Counted from the stretch's first letter, positions 16,880 to 26,447 are shown. The stretch: 64,000 nucleotides of DNA from Streptomyces djakartensis (GCF_014651075.1 NZ_BMWE01000007.1:186001-250000), one strand, 5' to 3'. Numbers and translations: made by a program. Notes: generated from the letters alone by a model not told the origin.

Positions 16880-18070
16880 TCAGTGCGCGAACGCCTTGCG
16901 GAGCCGCTCTGCCGCCTCCTCCAGCACCCCCGTCCGCTTGCAGAACGCGAACCGTACGAACGGGGCGCCCTCCTCGCGGTGGTCGTAGAAGACCGCGTTG
17001 GGGATGGCGACGACACCCGCGCGTTCCGGCAGGGCGCGGCAGAAGGTGAAGCCGTCGGTCTCGCCGAGGGGGCGGATGTCGGTGGTGATGAAGTACGTGC
17101 CCGAGGGGCGGTAGACCCGGAAACCGGCCTCCTCCAGGCCCGCCGCCAGCAGGTTCCGCTTGGCCAGCATGTCGGCCCGGAAGTCCGTGAAGTAGGAGTC
17201 GGGGAGTGACAGCGCCTCGGCGACGGCGTACTGGAACGGGCCCGCCGAGACGTACGTCAGGTACTGCTTCGCCGAGCGCACGGCCGTGACCAGCTCCGGG
17301 GAGGCCGTCACCCAGCCGACCTTCCAGCCGGTGAACGAGAACGTCTTGCCGCTGCTGGAGATGGTGACCGTGCGCTCCCGCATCCCCGGGAACGTCGCCA
17401 GCGGCACGTGCTCGGCGTCGTCGAAGACCAGGTGCTCGTACACCTCGTCCGTGACCACGAGCAGGTCCCGCTCCACCGCGAGCTCGGCGATCGCTGCCAG
17501 CTCCTCGCGGGTGAGGACCGTGCCGCTCGGGTTGTGCGGGGTGTTGATCAGCAGCAGCCGGGTGCGGTCGGTGACGGCGTCGCGCAGTTCGTCGAGGTCA
17601 AGGCGGAAACGGCCCTCGGCCTCGTGCGCGTGGAGGGTGACCGGCACCCGGCGCCCGCCCGCCATCGCGATGCACGCCGCGTACGAGTCGTAGTACGGCT
17701 CCAGGGCGATCACCTCGTCCCCGGGCTCCACCAGGGCCAGCAGGGAGGCCGCGACGGCCTCCGTGGCCCCGGCGGTGACCAGGACCTCCGTGTCGGGGTC
17801 GTAGGACAGGCCGTAGCGGCGCCGCTGGTGGGCGGTGACCGCGGCGCGCAGCTCGGGGACGCCGGGGCCGGGCGGGTACTGGTTGCCGCGGCCGTCCCGC
17901 AGGGCCCGTACGGCGGCCTCCCTGACCTCCTCGGGGCCGTCGGTGTCGGGGAAGCCCTGCCCGAGGTTGATGGCGCCGGTGCTCAGGGCCAGGGCCGACA
18001 TCTCGGCGAAGATCGTCGTCCCGAACTCGGCGAGCCGGCGGTTGAGGAGGGGGCGCGCGCTGGAGGTCAT
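16880..18070 (-). CDS. PLP-dependent aminotransferase, class I/II
   Basis: About 396 residues from ATG 18070, with AGGA 8 nt upstream; ATG 18079 is also possible. GAINLGQGFPDTDGPEEV, NQYPPGPGVPELR, LINTPHNPSGTVLTREEL, VVTDEVYEHLVFD and SSSGKTFSFTGWKVGW (PLP-binding Lys in SGKTF) place it with the kynurenine aminotransferase/DapC-like fold type I group (YbdL, N-succinyldiaminopimelate aminotransferases). Substrate uncertain: a methionine/aromatic 2-oxoacid transaminase or a role in lysine/DAP synthesis are both plausible. The kynA-kynU genes 12 kb away are not linked transcriptionally. A decayed second copy of its 3' half lies beyond the toxin-antitoxin pair. Confidence 0.88.
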   Translation of the reverse strand: MTSSARPLLNRRLAEFGTTIFAEMSALALSTGAINLGQGFPDTDGPEEVREAAVRALRDGRGNQYPPGPGVPELRAAVTAHQRRRYGLSYDPDTEVLVTAGATEAVAASLLALVEPGDEVIALEPYYDSYAACIAMAGGRRVPVTLHAHEAEGRFRLDLDELRDAVTDRTRLLLINTPHNPSGTVLTREELAAIAELAVERDLLVVTDEVYEHLVFDDAEHVPLATFPGMRERTVTISSSGKTFSFTGWKVGWVTASPELVTAVRSAKQYLTYVSAGPFQYAVAEALSLPDSYFTDFRADMLAKRNLLAAGLEEAGFRVYRPSGTYFITTDIRPLGETDGFTFCRALPERAGVVAIPNAVFYDHREEGAPFVRFAFCKRTGVLEEAAERLRKAFAH

Positions 18071-18208
18071 GCCGGTCATCCTGCGCCGAAGCCCCGGCCT
18101 TCCTCAACCGACCGGTCCGGAATCCCGGCGACTACGCTACGGCGGCACCAGTGGGCCCGTGCCCTGCGCCGGTCCCGCGCTGCCCTTCTCCAGGAAGCAG
18201 AGACGGCG

Positions 18209-20719
18209 ATGCCCCTTGGACAGCCCCGCCCGGGCGATGTGACCGCTCCCGCGCCACTTGCGATCCCCGTGCCCGAACGCGGGATCCACGACACCGCTCC
18301 CGCTGCCTCCTGGCGGGATGGTTTCCTCACCGGCAGCGGGGAGTACGGAGCGGTGGTGTACGGGGGGCCCGCGCTGGAGAGCGTGATCTTCAACTACCAC
18401 CGGCTGGTGCTGCCGAACGGTACCCGCGAGGTCACGCCCCCGGTGCTGGCCGGGCGCCTGGAGGCCGTGCGGGACAAGGCGCTGGCCGGGGACTACGCGG
18501 GAGCGAACCGGGACTTCGCCGCGGGGTGGGAACTGCTCTGGACGCAGATGTACCACCCGGCGTACGAGCTGCGGATCGCCGACGCGGACGAGGACGCGGA
18601 CACGGACACGGACGCGGACACGGGCGGTGTCGGCGGATACGTCCGGACCACCGACTTCCGCACCGGTGAGGTGACCTCCGCCTGGGCGGACGGCCGCGGC
18701 ACCTGGACCCGCCGTCTCTTCGCCTCCCGCGCCGACCGGGTCATCGTCCACGAGATGGTGCCGCCCCCGGGCGCGACCATCGACGTCACGCTGAGCGTGC
18801 ACACGGCGCTCGACGACGCTCCGACCGCCCACGGGGCGGGCGACGACCTGCACACCCGGGTGGACTTCGCCACTCTCGCCACGGTGGCCGACGGCTCGGG
18901 ATGGCTCAATCTGCGCGGCACCTACCCGGAAGGGCTGGGAGCGTACGGCTACGAGGGCGTCACCCGCGTCGTGCCCACCGGGGGCACGGTCGGCGTGAGC
19001 GGGGCGGCCGTCGTCGTCACCGGGGCGGAGCGGCTGACGCTGCTGACCCGGCTGGACCGGTACGAGGAGGCGGGCGTCTGGGACGGCCGGCCGCTGCACG
19101 CCCGGCTGGCCGCGCTGGAGGCCGACTACCGGGTCCTGCTGGAGCGGCACAGCGCGATCCACACGGAGCTGTACGACCGTTCCCGTCTCGATCTGCGGAT
19201 ACCCGAGGCCGACCGGCGGCTGCCGGTCTCCGAGCTGCTGGAGCGGCAGAAGGCCGCCCCCGGAGTGATCGATCCCGCCCTGCTGGAAAGGCTCTACGAC
19301 TCCGGCCGCTACCTCTTCCTCAGTTCCAGTGGCGTCCTGCCGCCGAGGCTGACCGGCATCTGGAGCGGGTCCTGGAGCAGTGCGTGGGCCGGGGACTTCA
19401 CCACGGACGCCAACGTCAACCTCCAGGTGGCCCAGGGCAGCATGCTCGACCTGACCGAGGTCATGGAGGGCTACTTCGGCCTGGTGCTGGGGCAGCTGGA
19501 GCACTGGCGGACCAACGCGAGGAACCTCTACGGCGCTCGCGGCTACCTCGCCCCCTCCCGCACGGACGGCGAGTACGGGCACATGCTCCACTTCGACAAC
19601 GGCGACTTCCCCGGCCACTGCTGGACCGGCGGCGCGGACTGGCTGCTCCAGCCGCTGCTGGAGTACTACGAGATCACCGGCGATGAGGAATTCCTGCGGG
19701 ACCGGCTGGGCCCGGCGCTGATGGAACTCGCGCTCTTCTACGAGGACTTCCTGAGCCGCACCGACGCGCACGGGAAGGTGGTGTTCGTGCCGTCCTTCTC
19801 GATGGAGAACTGGCCCGGCGACACCGGCGTGTGCCTCTCGGTCAACGCGACCGGTGACATCTCCGCGGGCCGGCACGCCCTGACGGCCGCCGTCCAGGCC
19901 GCCGACGCGCTGGGGGCCGAGCAGGGCGAGGGCGAGGGCGTGGAGCGCTGGACCGCGCTGCTGGCCAGGCTGCCGGACTACGCGGTCAACGAGGACGGCG
20001 CCCTGGCCGAGTGGTCCTGGGACGGCCTGGCGGACCGCTACGACCACCGGCACATCCAGCACCTGTACGCGGCCTGGCCGCTGCACGAGATCAACCCGGA
20101 GGAGCGGCCCGACCTCGTGGCCGCCGCGCTCAGGGCGCTCGAGATGCGCGGCGACCAGAACCTGTCCGCGCACGGCAGCCTGCATCGCGCCCTGGTGGCC
20201 GCCCGGCTCAAGGACGGCGCCGGGGTGTACGCCAACCTGCTGAAGATCATCGGCAATGACATGCTCCACCGGTCGCTGATGACCTCCCACAACCCCGGTC
20301 TGGACGTCTACAACGCGGACGCCGCCAACACCCTGCCCGCCGTGCTGGCCGAGGCGCTGCTGTACAGCAGGCCGGGTGTCCTGGAGCTGCTTCCCGCCTG
20401 GCCCGAGGCGTGGGGCAGGGGCACGATCACGGGCATCCGGGCGCGGGGCGGGATACGGGTGCACAGCCTGGAGTGGGACCTCTCCGCGCGCAGCGCCGTG
20501 GTGACCCTCACCTCGGACACCGCCCAGGACCTCACACTGATCAGCCGTCGCTGGACGGCGGACGTCACCGTGTGCGCCGACGCCACCGCGTCCGTGGACG
20601 TCGCCACTTCCGCGGACGCGGTCACTTCCGCGGAGGTCGTCGCCTCTCCGCTCGGCCCGCACGCCAGGCGGGTCGCTCTGGCCGCCGGGCGGCGGACCCG
20701 GATCACGGTCTCGGGCTGA
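18209..20719 (+). CDS. Glycoside hydrolase family 95, alpha-L-fucosidase type
   Basis: 836 residues. The N-terminal beta domain (ASWRDGFLTGSGEYGAVVYG, FNYHRLVLPNGTREV) and alpha-barrel (LFLSSSGVLPPRLTGIWSGS, TTDANVNLQVAQGSM, GHCWTGGADWLLQPLLEYYE) fit GH95. Asn402 and Asn404 correspond to the water-activating asparagines of AfcA, Glu533 (FSMENWPG) to the acid, and Asp704 lies in the NADAANT segment. These inverting enzymes release L-fucose (some act on L-galactose). No signal peptide is seen, so cytoplasmic action on imported oligosaccharides is likely. An acidic Asp-Thr repeat (about 128-140) is an insertion. It is divergent from the aminotransferase. Confidence 0.88.
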   Translation: MPLGQPRPGDVTAPAPLAIPVPERGIHDTAPAASWRDGFLTGSGEYGAVVYGGPALESVIFNYHRLVLPNGTREVTPPVLAGRLEAVRDKALAGDYAGANRDFAAGWELLWTQMYHPAYELRIADADEDADTDTDADTGGVGGYVRTTDFRTGEVTSAWADGRGTWTRRLFASRADRVIVHEMVPPPGATIDVTLSVHTALDDAPTAHGAGDDLHTRVDFATLATVADGSGWLNLRGTYPEGLGAYGYEGVTRVVPTGGTVGVSGAAVVVTGAERLTLLTRLDRYEEAGVWDGRPLHARLAALEADYRVLLERHSAIHTELYDRSRLDLRIPEADRRLPVSELLERQKAAPGVIDPALLERLYDSGRYLFLSSSGVLPPRLTGIWSGSWSSAWAGDFTTDANVNLQVAQGSMLDLTEVMEGYFGLVLGQLEHWRTNARNLYGARGYLAPSRTDGEYGHMLHFDNGDFPGHCWTGGADWLLQPLLEYYEITGDEEFLRDRLGPALMELALFYEDFLSRTDAHGKVVFVPSFSMENWPGDTGVCLSVNATGDISAGRHALTAAVQAADALGAEQGEGEGVERWTALLARLPDYAVNEDGALAEWSWDGLADRYDHRHIQHLYAAWPLHEINPEERPDLVAAALRALEMRGDQNLSAHGSLHRALVAARLKDGAGVYANLLKIIGNDMLHRSLMTSHNPGLDVYNADAANTLPAVLAEALLYSRPGVLELLPAWPEAWGRGTITGIRARGGIRVHSLEWDLSARSAVVTLTSDTAQDLTLISRRWTADVTVCADATASVDVATSADAVTSAEVVASPLGPHARRVALAAGRRTRITVSG

Positions 20720-20875
20720 CCGCCCGGCGCGGGCCGTTCCCCCGAAGGCCTGAGGGACCCTCAGAACTTGCTCAACTCTGCTTTGGGCCGCTCGGCAGGC
20801 GGGCATCTCCCGGTCACGCAAGAGCGAGGCGCCCACGGGGGGCCGCTTCGGGGGAAACGGAAGGAGGGTGGCGCC

Positions 20876-21160
20876 ATGATCGTCGGCATCATCCTGATGG
20901 TGATCGCAGTCGTCCTGATCGGGTCGCTGGTGGCCAAGGCCCGCAGGGGCGGATCCAGCCGTTCCGGGCGGACGACGCGACGCGGGGCGGCGGCGTCCTC
21001 CGGTTCGAGCGGCGGCGGCAGCTGGTGGGCCGGCGGGGGAGACTCCGGCTCGTCCGGCGGCGGACACCACGGGGGACACTCCTGCGGCGGCGGCTCGTCC
21101 TGCGGAGGCGGGTCGTCCTGCGGCGGGGGTGGTGGAGGTGGGTGCGGCGGAGGCAGCTGA
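20876..21160 (+). CDS. Membrane-anchored Gly/Ser/Cys/His-rich small protein
   Basis: 94 residues from ATG 20876 after AAGGAGG. One N-terminal transmembrane helix (IVGIILMVIAVVLIGSLVA) and a basic stretch are followed by a low-complexity tail with GGGSWWAGGG, GGGHHGGHSCGGG and repeated SSCGGG units (four cysteines, three histidines). Only the strong ribosome site and consistent codon use argue it is real; the family is not recognised. The Cys/His/Gly composition could bind metal or act as a flexible adhesive tail. Confidence 0.65.
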   Translation: MIVGIILMVIAVVLIGSLVAKARRGGSSRSGRTTRRGAAASSGSSGGGSWWAGGGDSGSSGGGHHGGHSCGGGSSCGGGSSCGGGGGGGCGGGS

Positions 21161-21751
21161 CCGGCTACGCCGGCCGGCCGTCCCCGACGGGGAAGCCGCA
21201 TCCATCGAGCGCGGGGTCCGCACCTGGGGCGGGCCCCGCGTTTCACGTGCCCGCCGTTCCGCTCCGTTCCTGCTTCCCGGCCAGGGGATTCACCGAACGC
21301 CAGTCGGGCGACTCCACGTCCATTCGGGCACCTTCTCGAACCGGTGGGACGACGTCGACCGAACGACGCGGGGCGCGGGCGTGACTCCGGCAACTGCGCC
21401 CGTCAAGCGGCCGCTTCGGGAACCGGCCGGAATCACGGACACCCATGTGCCACGGCTGCGCGCCTGAGTCACAACGCACCGGCGCACGCCTCCCCGGTAA
21501 CGGCGCACGCCGTCGTTGAACAGTTGAGCTGTGGAGCCCTCTGAGGGATGGAAACCCTACGAACTTGGGTAAAAACGCTGTGACGGCGCCACAGTTCATG
21601 ATTCCCTCTCAATCACCAACGCAGCCCCTCGGACGTCCTGCGGACATCTTCTGAAACCGGCCGACTGGGCTGACCCGGGCCGACAGCCCCCGGTGCGGCC
21701 GGGGCGCGGCGGACCCACCTCCCTCTCCTTGTGTGCTTGCGGAGCCGATCC
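21161..21751. other. Gene-free stretch between the Gly/Cys-rich gene and DUF2617
   Basis: No convincing gene. It holds a terminator-like hairpin at 21211-21239 (listed separately) and, near 21585, an imperfect CTGTG-N7-CACAG dyad upstream of the DUF2617 gene. Short open frames on both strands lack ribosome sites and recognisable products. Confidence 0.6.
21211..21239 (+). terminator. Terminator-like hairpin
   Basis: GCGGGGTCCGC (21211-21221) pairs with GCGGGCCCCGC (21229-21239), with one G-T wobble and a 7-nt loop. It is about 50 nt after the stop of the Gly/Cys-rich gene and followed by GTTTC. Confidence 0.65.
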
Positions 21752-22276
21752 ATGCTCACGACCCTGACCACCTCCTACACCGACACGCGCGCGGCCGATC
21801 TCGCCTGGGCCCTGGGACGCGAGCCGCTTCCCGCACTGGCCACGCTCGATCTCGAACTGGCGGGCACCAAACTGCAGTTGCGGCTCCTCGGCGCGTCCCA
21901 CCAGGTGCTGCTGGAGGAGGAGCGGGGCATCTGCTCGGAGACGGTGGCCTGCATCCCGGGCAGCAGCACCCCGCTTCCGCTCGGCGTCGCCAAGCGGGTG
22001 GGCGACTGGGAGTACGAGTTCGCGGCCCGGGTCGAGGCGCTCTCGCCGCGGGCCTTCGCGGACCGCGCCCAGGAGCTGCTGGCCCTCGTCTGCGACCACC
22101 CGCACGGCCTGGCCGGCGTCTTCCCCGGCAGCCCGCACGCCTTCACGGCCCTGCTGGCCCAGCACCGCGAGGGACAGCTGCACTGGCGGACCTGGCACGC
22201 CTACCCGCAGGACGGTCAGTTGGTGGCGACCCGCACGAGGGTCGGCGTACGCGCGCCGGCGGTGGCCGCCCTGTAA
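21752..22276 (+). CDS. DUF2617 family protein
   Basis: 174 residues from ATG 21752 with GGAG 7 nt upstream. DTRAADLAWALGREPLPALATLDL, TKLQLRLLGASHQVLL, WEYEFAARVEAL and GVFPGSPHAFTALLA are the conserved blocks of DUF2617, an actinobacterial family without known function. Soluble, no signal peptide. It precedes the membrane spermidine synthase by 58 bp on the same strand, an arrangement I believe is conserved in Streptomyces, so they may be functionally linked. Confidence 0.85.
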   Translation: MLTTLTTSYTDTRAADLAWALGREPLPALATLDLELAGTKLQLRLLGASHQVLLEEERGICSETVACIPGSSTPLPLGVAKRVGDWEYEFAARVEALSPRAFADRAQELLALVCDHPHGLAGVFPGSPHAFTALLAQHREGQLHWRTWHAYPQDGQLVATRTRVGVRAPAVAAL

Positions 22277-22334
22277 ACCAGCACCACACGTGTGGGTGAC
22301 AAAACGCAGTGGAGACGTGACGTAACGTCGCAGC

Positions 22335-23996
22335 GTGATCGAGCCGCACGCGCCCGCCCCGCCCGGTTCCCGGCCGCCCCGGAGCGCCCCGGGCGGCCCC
22401 GGCGGCCCCTGCGGCCCGGTCCGGCTGCCCGTCCGGCCCGGCACCGGACGGTTCCTGGTCCTCGCGGGCGTGTTCGTCTGCGCGGCCTGCGGACTCGTGT
22501 ACGAACTCGAACTGGTCGCCCTCGCCTCGTACCTGATGGGCGACTCCGTCACCCAGGCGTCCGTCGTGCTGTCCGTCATGGTCTTCGCGATGGGCATCGG
22601 CTCCCTCGCCGCGAAGCGGCTGCGCCGGCTCGCCGCGGCCGGCTTCGGCGCGGTCGAGGCGACCCTCGCCCTCGTCGGAGGGTGCAGCGCCATGGCCCTG
22701 TACGCGGTCTTCGCCTGGACCGGCGACTGGGGCGGGATGTGGGCCAGCGGACCGCGCTGCCTCCTCGTCGCCTTCTCCCTCGCGACCGGACTGCTCATCG
22801 GCGCCGAGGTCCCGCTGCTGATGGAGCTGATCCAGCGCATCCGCCGGCAGGACGCGGGCGGTGCGGTGGCCGACCTGTCCGCCGCGGACTACGTGGGCGC
22901 CCTGGTCGGCGGTCTCGCCTTTCCCTTCCTCCTGCTGCCGTTCCTCGGGCAGCTGACCGGCGCGCTGCTCACCGGCGCCGTCAACGCGGTCGTCGGCGGT
23001 GCGCTGGTGCTCGGCCTGTTCCGCCGGGACCTGACCCGGCGCGCCCGCCGCCTGCTGCTGGCCGGCAACGTGCTCGTGCTCGCGGTGCTCGCCTCGGCCG
23101 CCGTCCTCGTCGACGACTTCGAGCGGGCCGCCCGGAACGCGGTGTACGGCACGGACGTACGGGTGGCGCTGCGGACCGGCGTGCAGGAGGTGGTCCTCAC
23201 CGGCGGCACGGACGGCCGGCCCCTCGGCCTGTTCCTCGACGGCCGGCTCCGGGTCAGCGGGCGCGACGAGCTGCGCTACCACGAGGCGCTCGTCCACCCG
23301 GCCATGACCGGGCCGCACGCGCGGGTGCTGATCCTCGGTGGCGGCGACGGCCTCGCGGCCCGTGAGGTGCTGCGGCACCCCGCGGTGGACCGGGTCGACG
23401 TCGTCGAACTCGACGAGGAGGTGGTGCGGCTGGCCCGCACCGACCCGGCCCTGTCCGCGCTGAACCAGCACGCCTTCGGCGACCCGCGCGTGCACGTGAG
23501 CACGCAGGACGCCTTCGGCTGGCTGCGCGGAGCACCCCCGATGACGTACGACGTGGTCGTCTCGGACCTGCCCGACCCGGGCATCACGGCGAGCACGAAG
23601 CTGTACTCGCAGGAGTTCTACGGCCTCGCGCGGCGCGCACTGGCCCCCGGCGGACGGCTCGTGGTGCACGCCGGGCCGGTCGCGTCCAGCCCCCGGGTGT
23701 ACTGGACGGTGGAGGCCACCGTCCGCGCCGCCGGCCTGCGCACCGCCCCGTACGGGACAGGCGGCCGCCACGCCGGTTTCGCCGTCGGGCCCGACCGCAC
23801 CGCGGACCGCTCCCGGGCACCCCGGGACTGGGGTTTCGTCCTGGCCGCCCGCACGGAACCGCGACCACGGCTCGACCCGGCGGCGCCACGGCCGCACGTC
23901 CTCACGGAGGCCTCGCTCGCGGCGGGGGAGCGGGGGGCGCGCAGCACGCGGATAGCGGGACTGCCGGCGTCGACACTGGTGCACCCGCGGTACTGA
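22335..23996 (+). CDS. Membrane spermidine/polyamine synthase-like protein
   Basis: 553 residues from GTG 22335. A Pro/Gly-rich N-terminus leads into a block of about six or seven transmembrane helices ([62 protein letters not shown]). The C-terminal half is an aminopropyltransferase/spermidine synthase Rossmann domain ([19 protein letters not shown] with GGGDG at 335-339, [23 protein letters not shown]). Soluble SpeE transfers aminopropyl from decarboxylated S-adenosylmethionine to putrescine; the substrate of these membrane-fused actinobacterial versions is not established to my knowledge. No other polyamine gene is adjacent. Confidence 0.88.
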   Translation: MIEPHAPAPPGSRPPRSAPGGPGGPCGPVRLPVRPGTGRFLVLAGVFVCAACGLVYELELVALASYLMGDSVTQASVVLSVMVFAMGIGSLAAKRLRRLAAAGFGAVEATLALVGGCSAMALYAVFAWTGDWGGMWASGPRCLLVAFSLATGLLIGAEVPLLMELIQRIRRQDAGGAVADLSAADYVGALVGGLAFPFLLLPFLGQLTGALLTGAVNAVVGGALVLGLFRRDLTRRARRLLLAGNVLVLAVLASAAVLVDDFERAARNAVYGTDVRVALRTGVQEVVLTGGTDGRPLGLFLDGRLRVSGRDELRYHEALVHPAMTGPHARVLILGGGDGLAAREVLRHPAVDRVDVVELDEEVVRLARTDPALSALNQHAFGDPRVHVSTQDAFGWLRGAPPMTYDVVVSDLPDPGITASTKLYSQEFYGLARRALAPGGRLVVHAGPVASSPRVYWTVEATVRAAGLRTAPYGTGGRHAGFAVGPDRTADRSRAPRDWGFVLAARTEPRPRLDPAAPRPHVLTEASLAAGERGARSTRIAGLPASTLVHPRY

Positions 23997-24113
23997 CGCG
24001 GCACCGCCGACGGCGCGGAGGGTACGCCTGGTGGGGGCGGATCGGAGGCGGATCGGGGACGAATTCATGAGGCACGGGTGCGATTCGGTTCGTGCTGGGT
24101 AGAGTCCGTCCCC

Positions 24114-25043
24114 ATGGAGCACGAGGTGTTCGTTCCGGTCCCGGCCGAGCGGCTCAGGGAGGTGCTGGACGACCCGGCGCAGGTCGCCCGGGCGGTGCCC
24201 GGGCTCCAGCAGGACGCCGGCGTCGAGCCCGTCGCCGGACGGCTGAAGATCCGCGTCGGCGGCCACTCCGTCACGTACCGGGGCGCCGTACGGATCTTCC
24301 GGCGGGACAACGGGGCGTACGACGTCGAGGGCGAGGCCGAGGAGTCGCGCGGCAGCGGCTCGGTGACGCTCGCGCTGCGGATCGCCCTGCGGGAGGCGGA
24401 GGACGGCGCGACGGTCGTCTTCGAGGGGACGGCCGCGGCGGACGGGCGGATCAAGGACCTCCCGGCGGACCAGGTCGACGGCGCCGTCACCCGCCTGCTC
24501 AGCCGTTTCGCGGAGCACCTGGCCGAGGCGGCACCGGAAACCACCACGTCCCTCGCGACCCAGGACTTCGAACCCCGGGCCACGACGGACCACGAGACGA
24601 CCCCCGACGCGGACGACGAGGCACCGCCGCCGGAGGGAACGGCCGACGGTGCGCGGACCGGAGCGGACGGGGCCGAGGAGCCCGGGGCCGCCGAGCCCGG
24701 GGCCGAGGAGAGGGCCGCTGACGATCCCGGCCTCGCCGAGGAGCCGGCGGCAGCCGGGCGGCCCTCCGCCTTCGACACCGGCGTCCCGGCGTCCTCGCCC
24801 GGACCCTCGGGGGACGAGGACCAGGGCGACGACGGGATCGCCGAGGCGGCGCACGCCCGGCGGACGATGATCGGGCGCAGTGCCGAGGAGGTGGACCACG
24901 CCCCGCCACGCGGCCGGTACGCGCCGGTGCCCGCGCCGCAGACCGTGACGGCACCGGCCCCGCTGCGCTGGGCGGCCCCCGCGGCGGCGCTCGCGGTGGC
25001 GTCGGCCATCGTGGCGGTCCGGGCCCTGCGCAGGCGCCGGTGA
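24114..25043 (+). CDS. SRPBCC (CoxG-like) protein with C-terminal membrane anchor
   Basis: 309 residues. Residues 1-145 form a CoxG/SRPBCC fold (MEHEVFVPVPAERLREVLDD, VARAVPGLQ, VEGEAEESRGSGSVTLALRI, FEGTAAADGRIKDLPADQV). An acidic, Ala/Glu/Pro-rich linker (about 145-280) joins it to one hydrophobic helix and a basic tail (PAAALAVASAIVAVRALRRR), predicting a tail-anchored cytoplasmic domain. CoxG proteins attach to membranes and recruit CO-dehydrogenase-type enzymes, but no such enzyme is nearby, so only the fold can be called. Confidence 0.8.
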   Translation: MEHEVFVPVPAERLREVLDDPAQVARAVPGLQQDAGVEPVAGRLKIRVGGHSVTYRGAVRIFRRDNGAYDVEGEAEESRGSGSVTLALRIALREAEDGATVVFEGTAAADGRIKDLPADQVDGAVTRLLSRFAEHLAEAAPETTTSLATQDFEPRATTDHETTPDADDEAPPPEGTADGARTGADGAEEPGAAEPGAEERAADDPGLAEEPAAAGRPSAFDTGVPASSPGPSGDEDQGDDGIAEAAHARRTMIGRSAEEVDHAPPRGRYAPVPAPQTVTAPAPLRWAAPAAALAVASAIVAVRALRRRR

Positions 25044-25099
25044 AAGCACCTCGCTGAACCGCGTGAGGCCCTCTTGATCACCCCAGTAGGGTCGTCCCC

Positions 25100-25888
25100 G
25101 TGAGTGACGAAGACATCACGCTGACCGCGGGCGACGCGGAGGTGACCGTGCAGCCGGGCAACGGCGGCCGGGTCGGAGGGCTGCGGATCGGCGGCGTGGA
25201 GGTGCTCCGGCAGGGGGAGCGGTTCGGCTGCTTCCCGATGGTGCCGTGGTGCGGGCGGATCCGGGACGGCCGGTTCCTGGACGGCGCCGTCCTGCGGCAG
25301 CTGCCGCTGAACGCCCCGCCGCACGCCATCCACGGCACCGTCCGCGACCACGCCTGGCGCACCGCCCGCACGAGCACGGACGAGGCGGTCATCACCTACG
25401 AGCTCGTCGACCCCTGGCCGCACCCGGGCCGTGTCACCCAGGTCGTCGCCCTCGCCGAGGACGCCCTGACCCTCACCATGTCCGTCGAGACGTACGAGTC
25501 GTCCTTCCCGGCGCAGATCGGCTGGCACCCCTGGTTCAACCGGAACCTCGGCGGCGAGGACGTGACCCTCGACTTCGACCCCGCCTGGCAGGAGGAGCGC
25601 GGCGACGACCACCTGCCCACCGGCAACCGCATCGACCCCCGGCCAGGCCCCTGGGACGACTGCTTCGGCATGCCCGGCGGCGTCGACGTCACCCTGACCT
25701 GGCCCGGGCAGCTGGAGCTGAAGGTGACCAGCCGCGAGGAGTGGGTCGTCGTCTACGACGAGCAGGAGGCGGCGGTCTGCGTGGAGCCGCAGACCGGGCC
25801 GCCCAACGGCCTCAACACCCTGCCGCGCCTGGTCACGCCCCTGGAGCCGCTGGAGGCCACCACGACCTGGAGCTGGCGCCGCCTCTAA
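25100..25888 (+). CDS. Aldose 1-epimerase family protein
   Basis: 262 residues from GTG 25100. VQPGNGGRVGGLRIGGVEVL, FPMVPWCGRIRDGRF, NAPPHAIHGTVRD, IGWHPWFNRNL and CVEPQTGPPNGLN are galactose-mutarotase-fold motifs; the two conserved His (HAIHG, GWHPWF) and the C-terminal Glu (VEPQTG) match the catalytic residues. It would interconvert alpha and beta anomers of an aldose or sugar phosphate; the sugar cannot be read from the sequence. It ends 10 bp before pyrE and is probably co-transcribed. Confidence 0.9.
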   Translation: MSDEDITLTAGDAEVTVQPGNGGRVGGLRIGGVEVLRQGERFGCFPMVPWCGRIRDGRFLDGAVLRQLPLNAPPHAIHGTVRDHAWRTARTSTDEAVITYELVDPWPHPGRVTQVVALAEDALTLTMSVETYESSFPAQIGWHPWFNRNLGGEDVTLDFDPAWQEERGDDHLPTGNRIDPRPGPWDDCFGMPGGVDVTLTWPGQLELKVTSREEWVVVYDEQEAAVCVEPQTGPPNGLNTLPRLVTPLEPLEATTTWSWRRL

Positions 25889-25898
25889 GCTGAATGCC

Positions 25899-26447
25899 AT
25901 GACGGACACACGCGGCGCGCTGCTGCAGCAGATCAAGGACAAGGCCGTGGTGCACGGCAAGGTGACCCTGTCGTCGGGTCTGGAGGCCGACTACTACGTC
26001 GACCTCCGGCGCGTCACCCTCGACGGGGAGGCCGCTCCGCTGGTCGGGCAGGTGCTGCTCGACCTGACCGCGGAGCTGGAGTTCGACGCGGTCGGCGGGC
26101 TCACCATGGGCGCCGACCCGGTCGCCGCCGCGATGCTGCACGCCGCCGCCGCGCGCGGCAAGCGCCTGGACGCCTTCGTCGTGCGCAAGGCCGCGAAGGC
26201 GCACGGCCTGCAGCGGCGCGTCGAGGGCCCGGACATCGCCGGCCGCCGCGTGCTGGTCGTCGAGGACACCTCCACCACCGGCGGCTCCCCGCTCACCGCC
26301 GTCGAGGCCGTGCGCGAGGCCGGGGCCGAGGTCGTCGCCGTCGCGACCATCGTCGACCGGGCGACCGGCGCCGCCGAGAAGATCCAGGAGGGCGCCGGGG
26401 TGCCGTACCTCTACGCCTTCTCGAAGGACGATCTGGGCCTCGACTGA
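25899..26447 (+). CDS. pyrE: Orotate phosphoribosyltransferase
   Basis: 182 residues. It converts orotate and PRPP to OMP in pyrimidine synthesis. KVTLSSGLEADYYVDLRRVTLD (orotate site), VGGLTMGADPVAAAMLHAA, FVVRKAAKAHGLQRRVEGPD (flexible-loop Lys) and the PRPP signature VLVVEDTSTTGGSPLTAVEA are all present. Length is usual for actinobacterial PyrE. It follows the aldose epimerase by 10 bp; the other pyr genes are elsewhere. No attenuator was recognised. Confidence 0.97.
   Translation: MTDTRGALLQQIKDKAVVHGKVTLSSGLEADYYVDLRRVTLDGEAAPLVGQVLLDLTAELEFDAVGGLTMGADPVAAAMLHAAAARGKRLDAFVVRKAAKAHGLQRRVEGPDIAGRRVLVVEDTSTTGGSPLTAVEAVREAGAEVVAVATIVDRATGAAEKIQEGAGVPYLYAFSKDDLGLD

Noticed and set aside
18587..18630. 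Asp/Thr-coding GACGCGGACACG repeat inside the GH95 gene
   Set aside because: A short in-frame acidic repeat that probably lengthens a surface loop; not a separate element.
20751..20763. TGAGGG-A-CCCTCA palindrome after the GH95 gene
   Set aside because: Short and GC-rich; could be a weak terminator or an operator, but nothing supports one over the other.
18137..21223. A 1028-codon minus-strand frame opposite the GH95 gene
   Set aside because: No recognisable domain, composition follows the complement of GH95 codons, no ribosome site; antisense shadow.
22143..25049. A 968-codon minus-strand frame opposite the spermidine synthase and SRPBCC genes
   Set aside because: Same reasoning: the opposite-strand genes have real domain signatures and good codon position bias.
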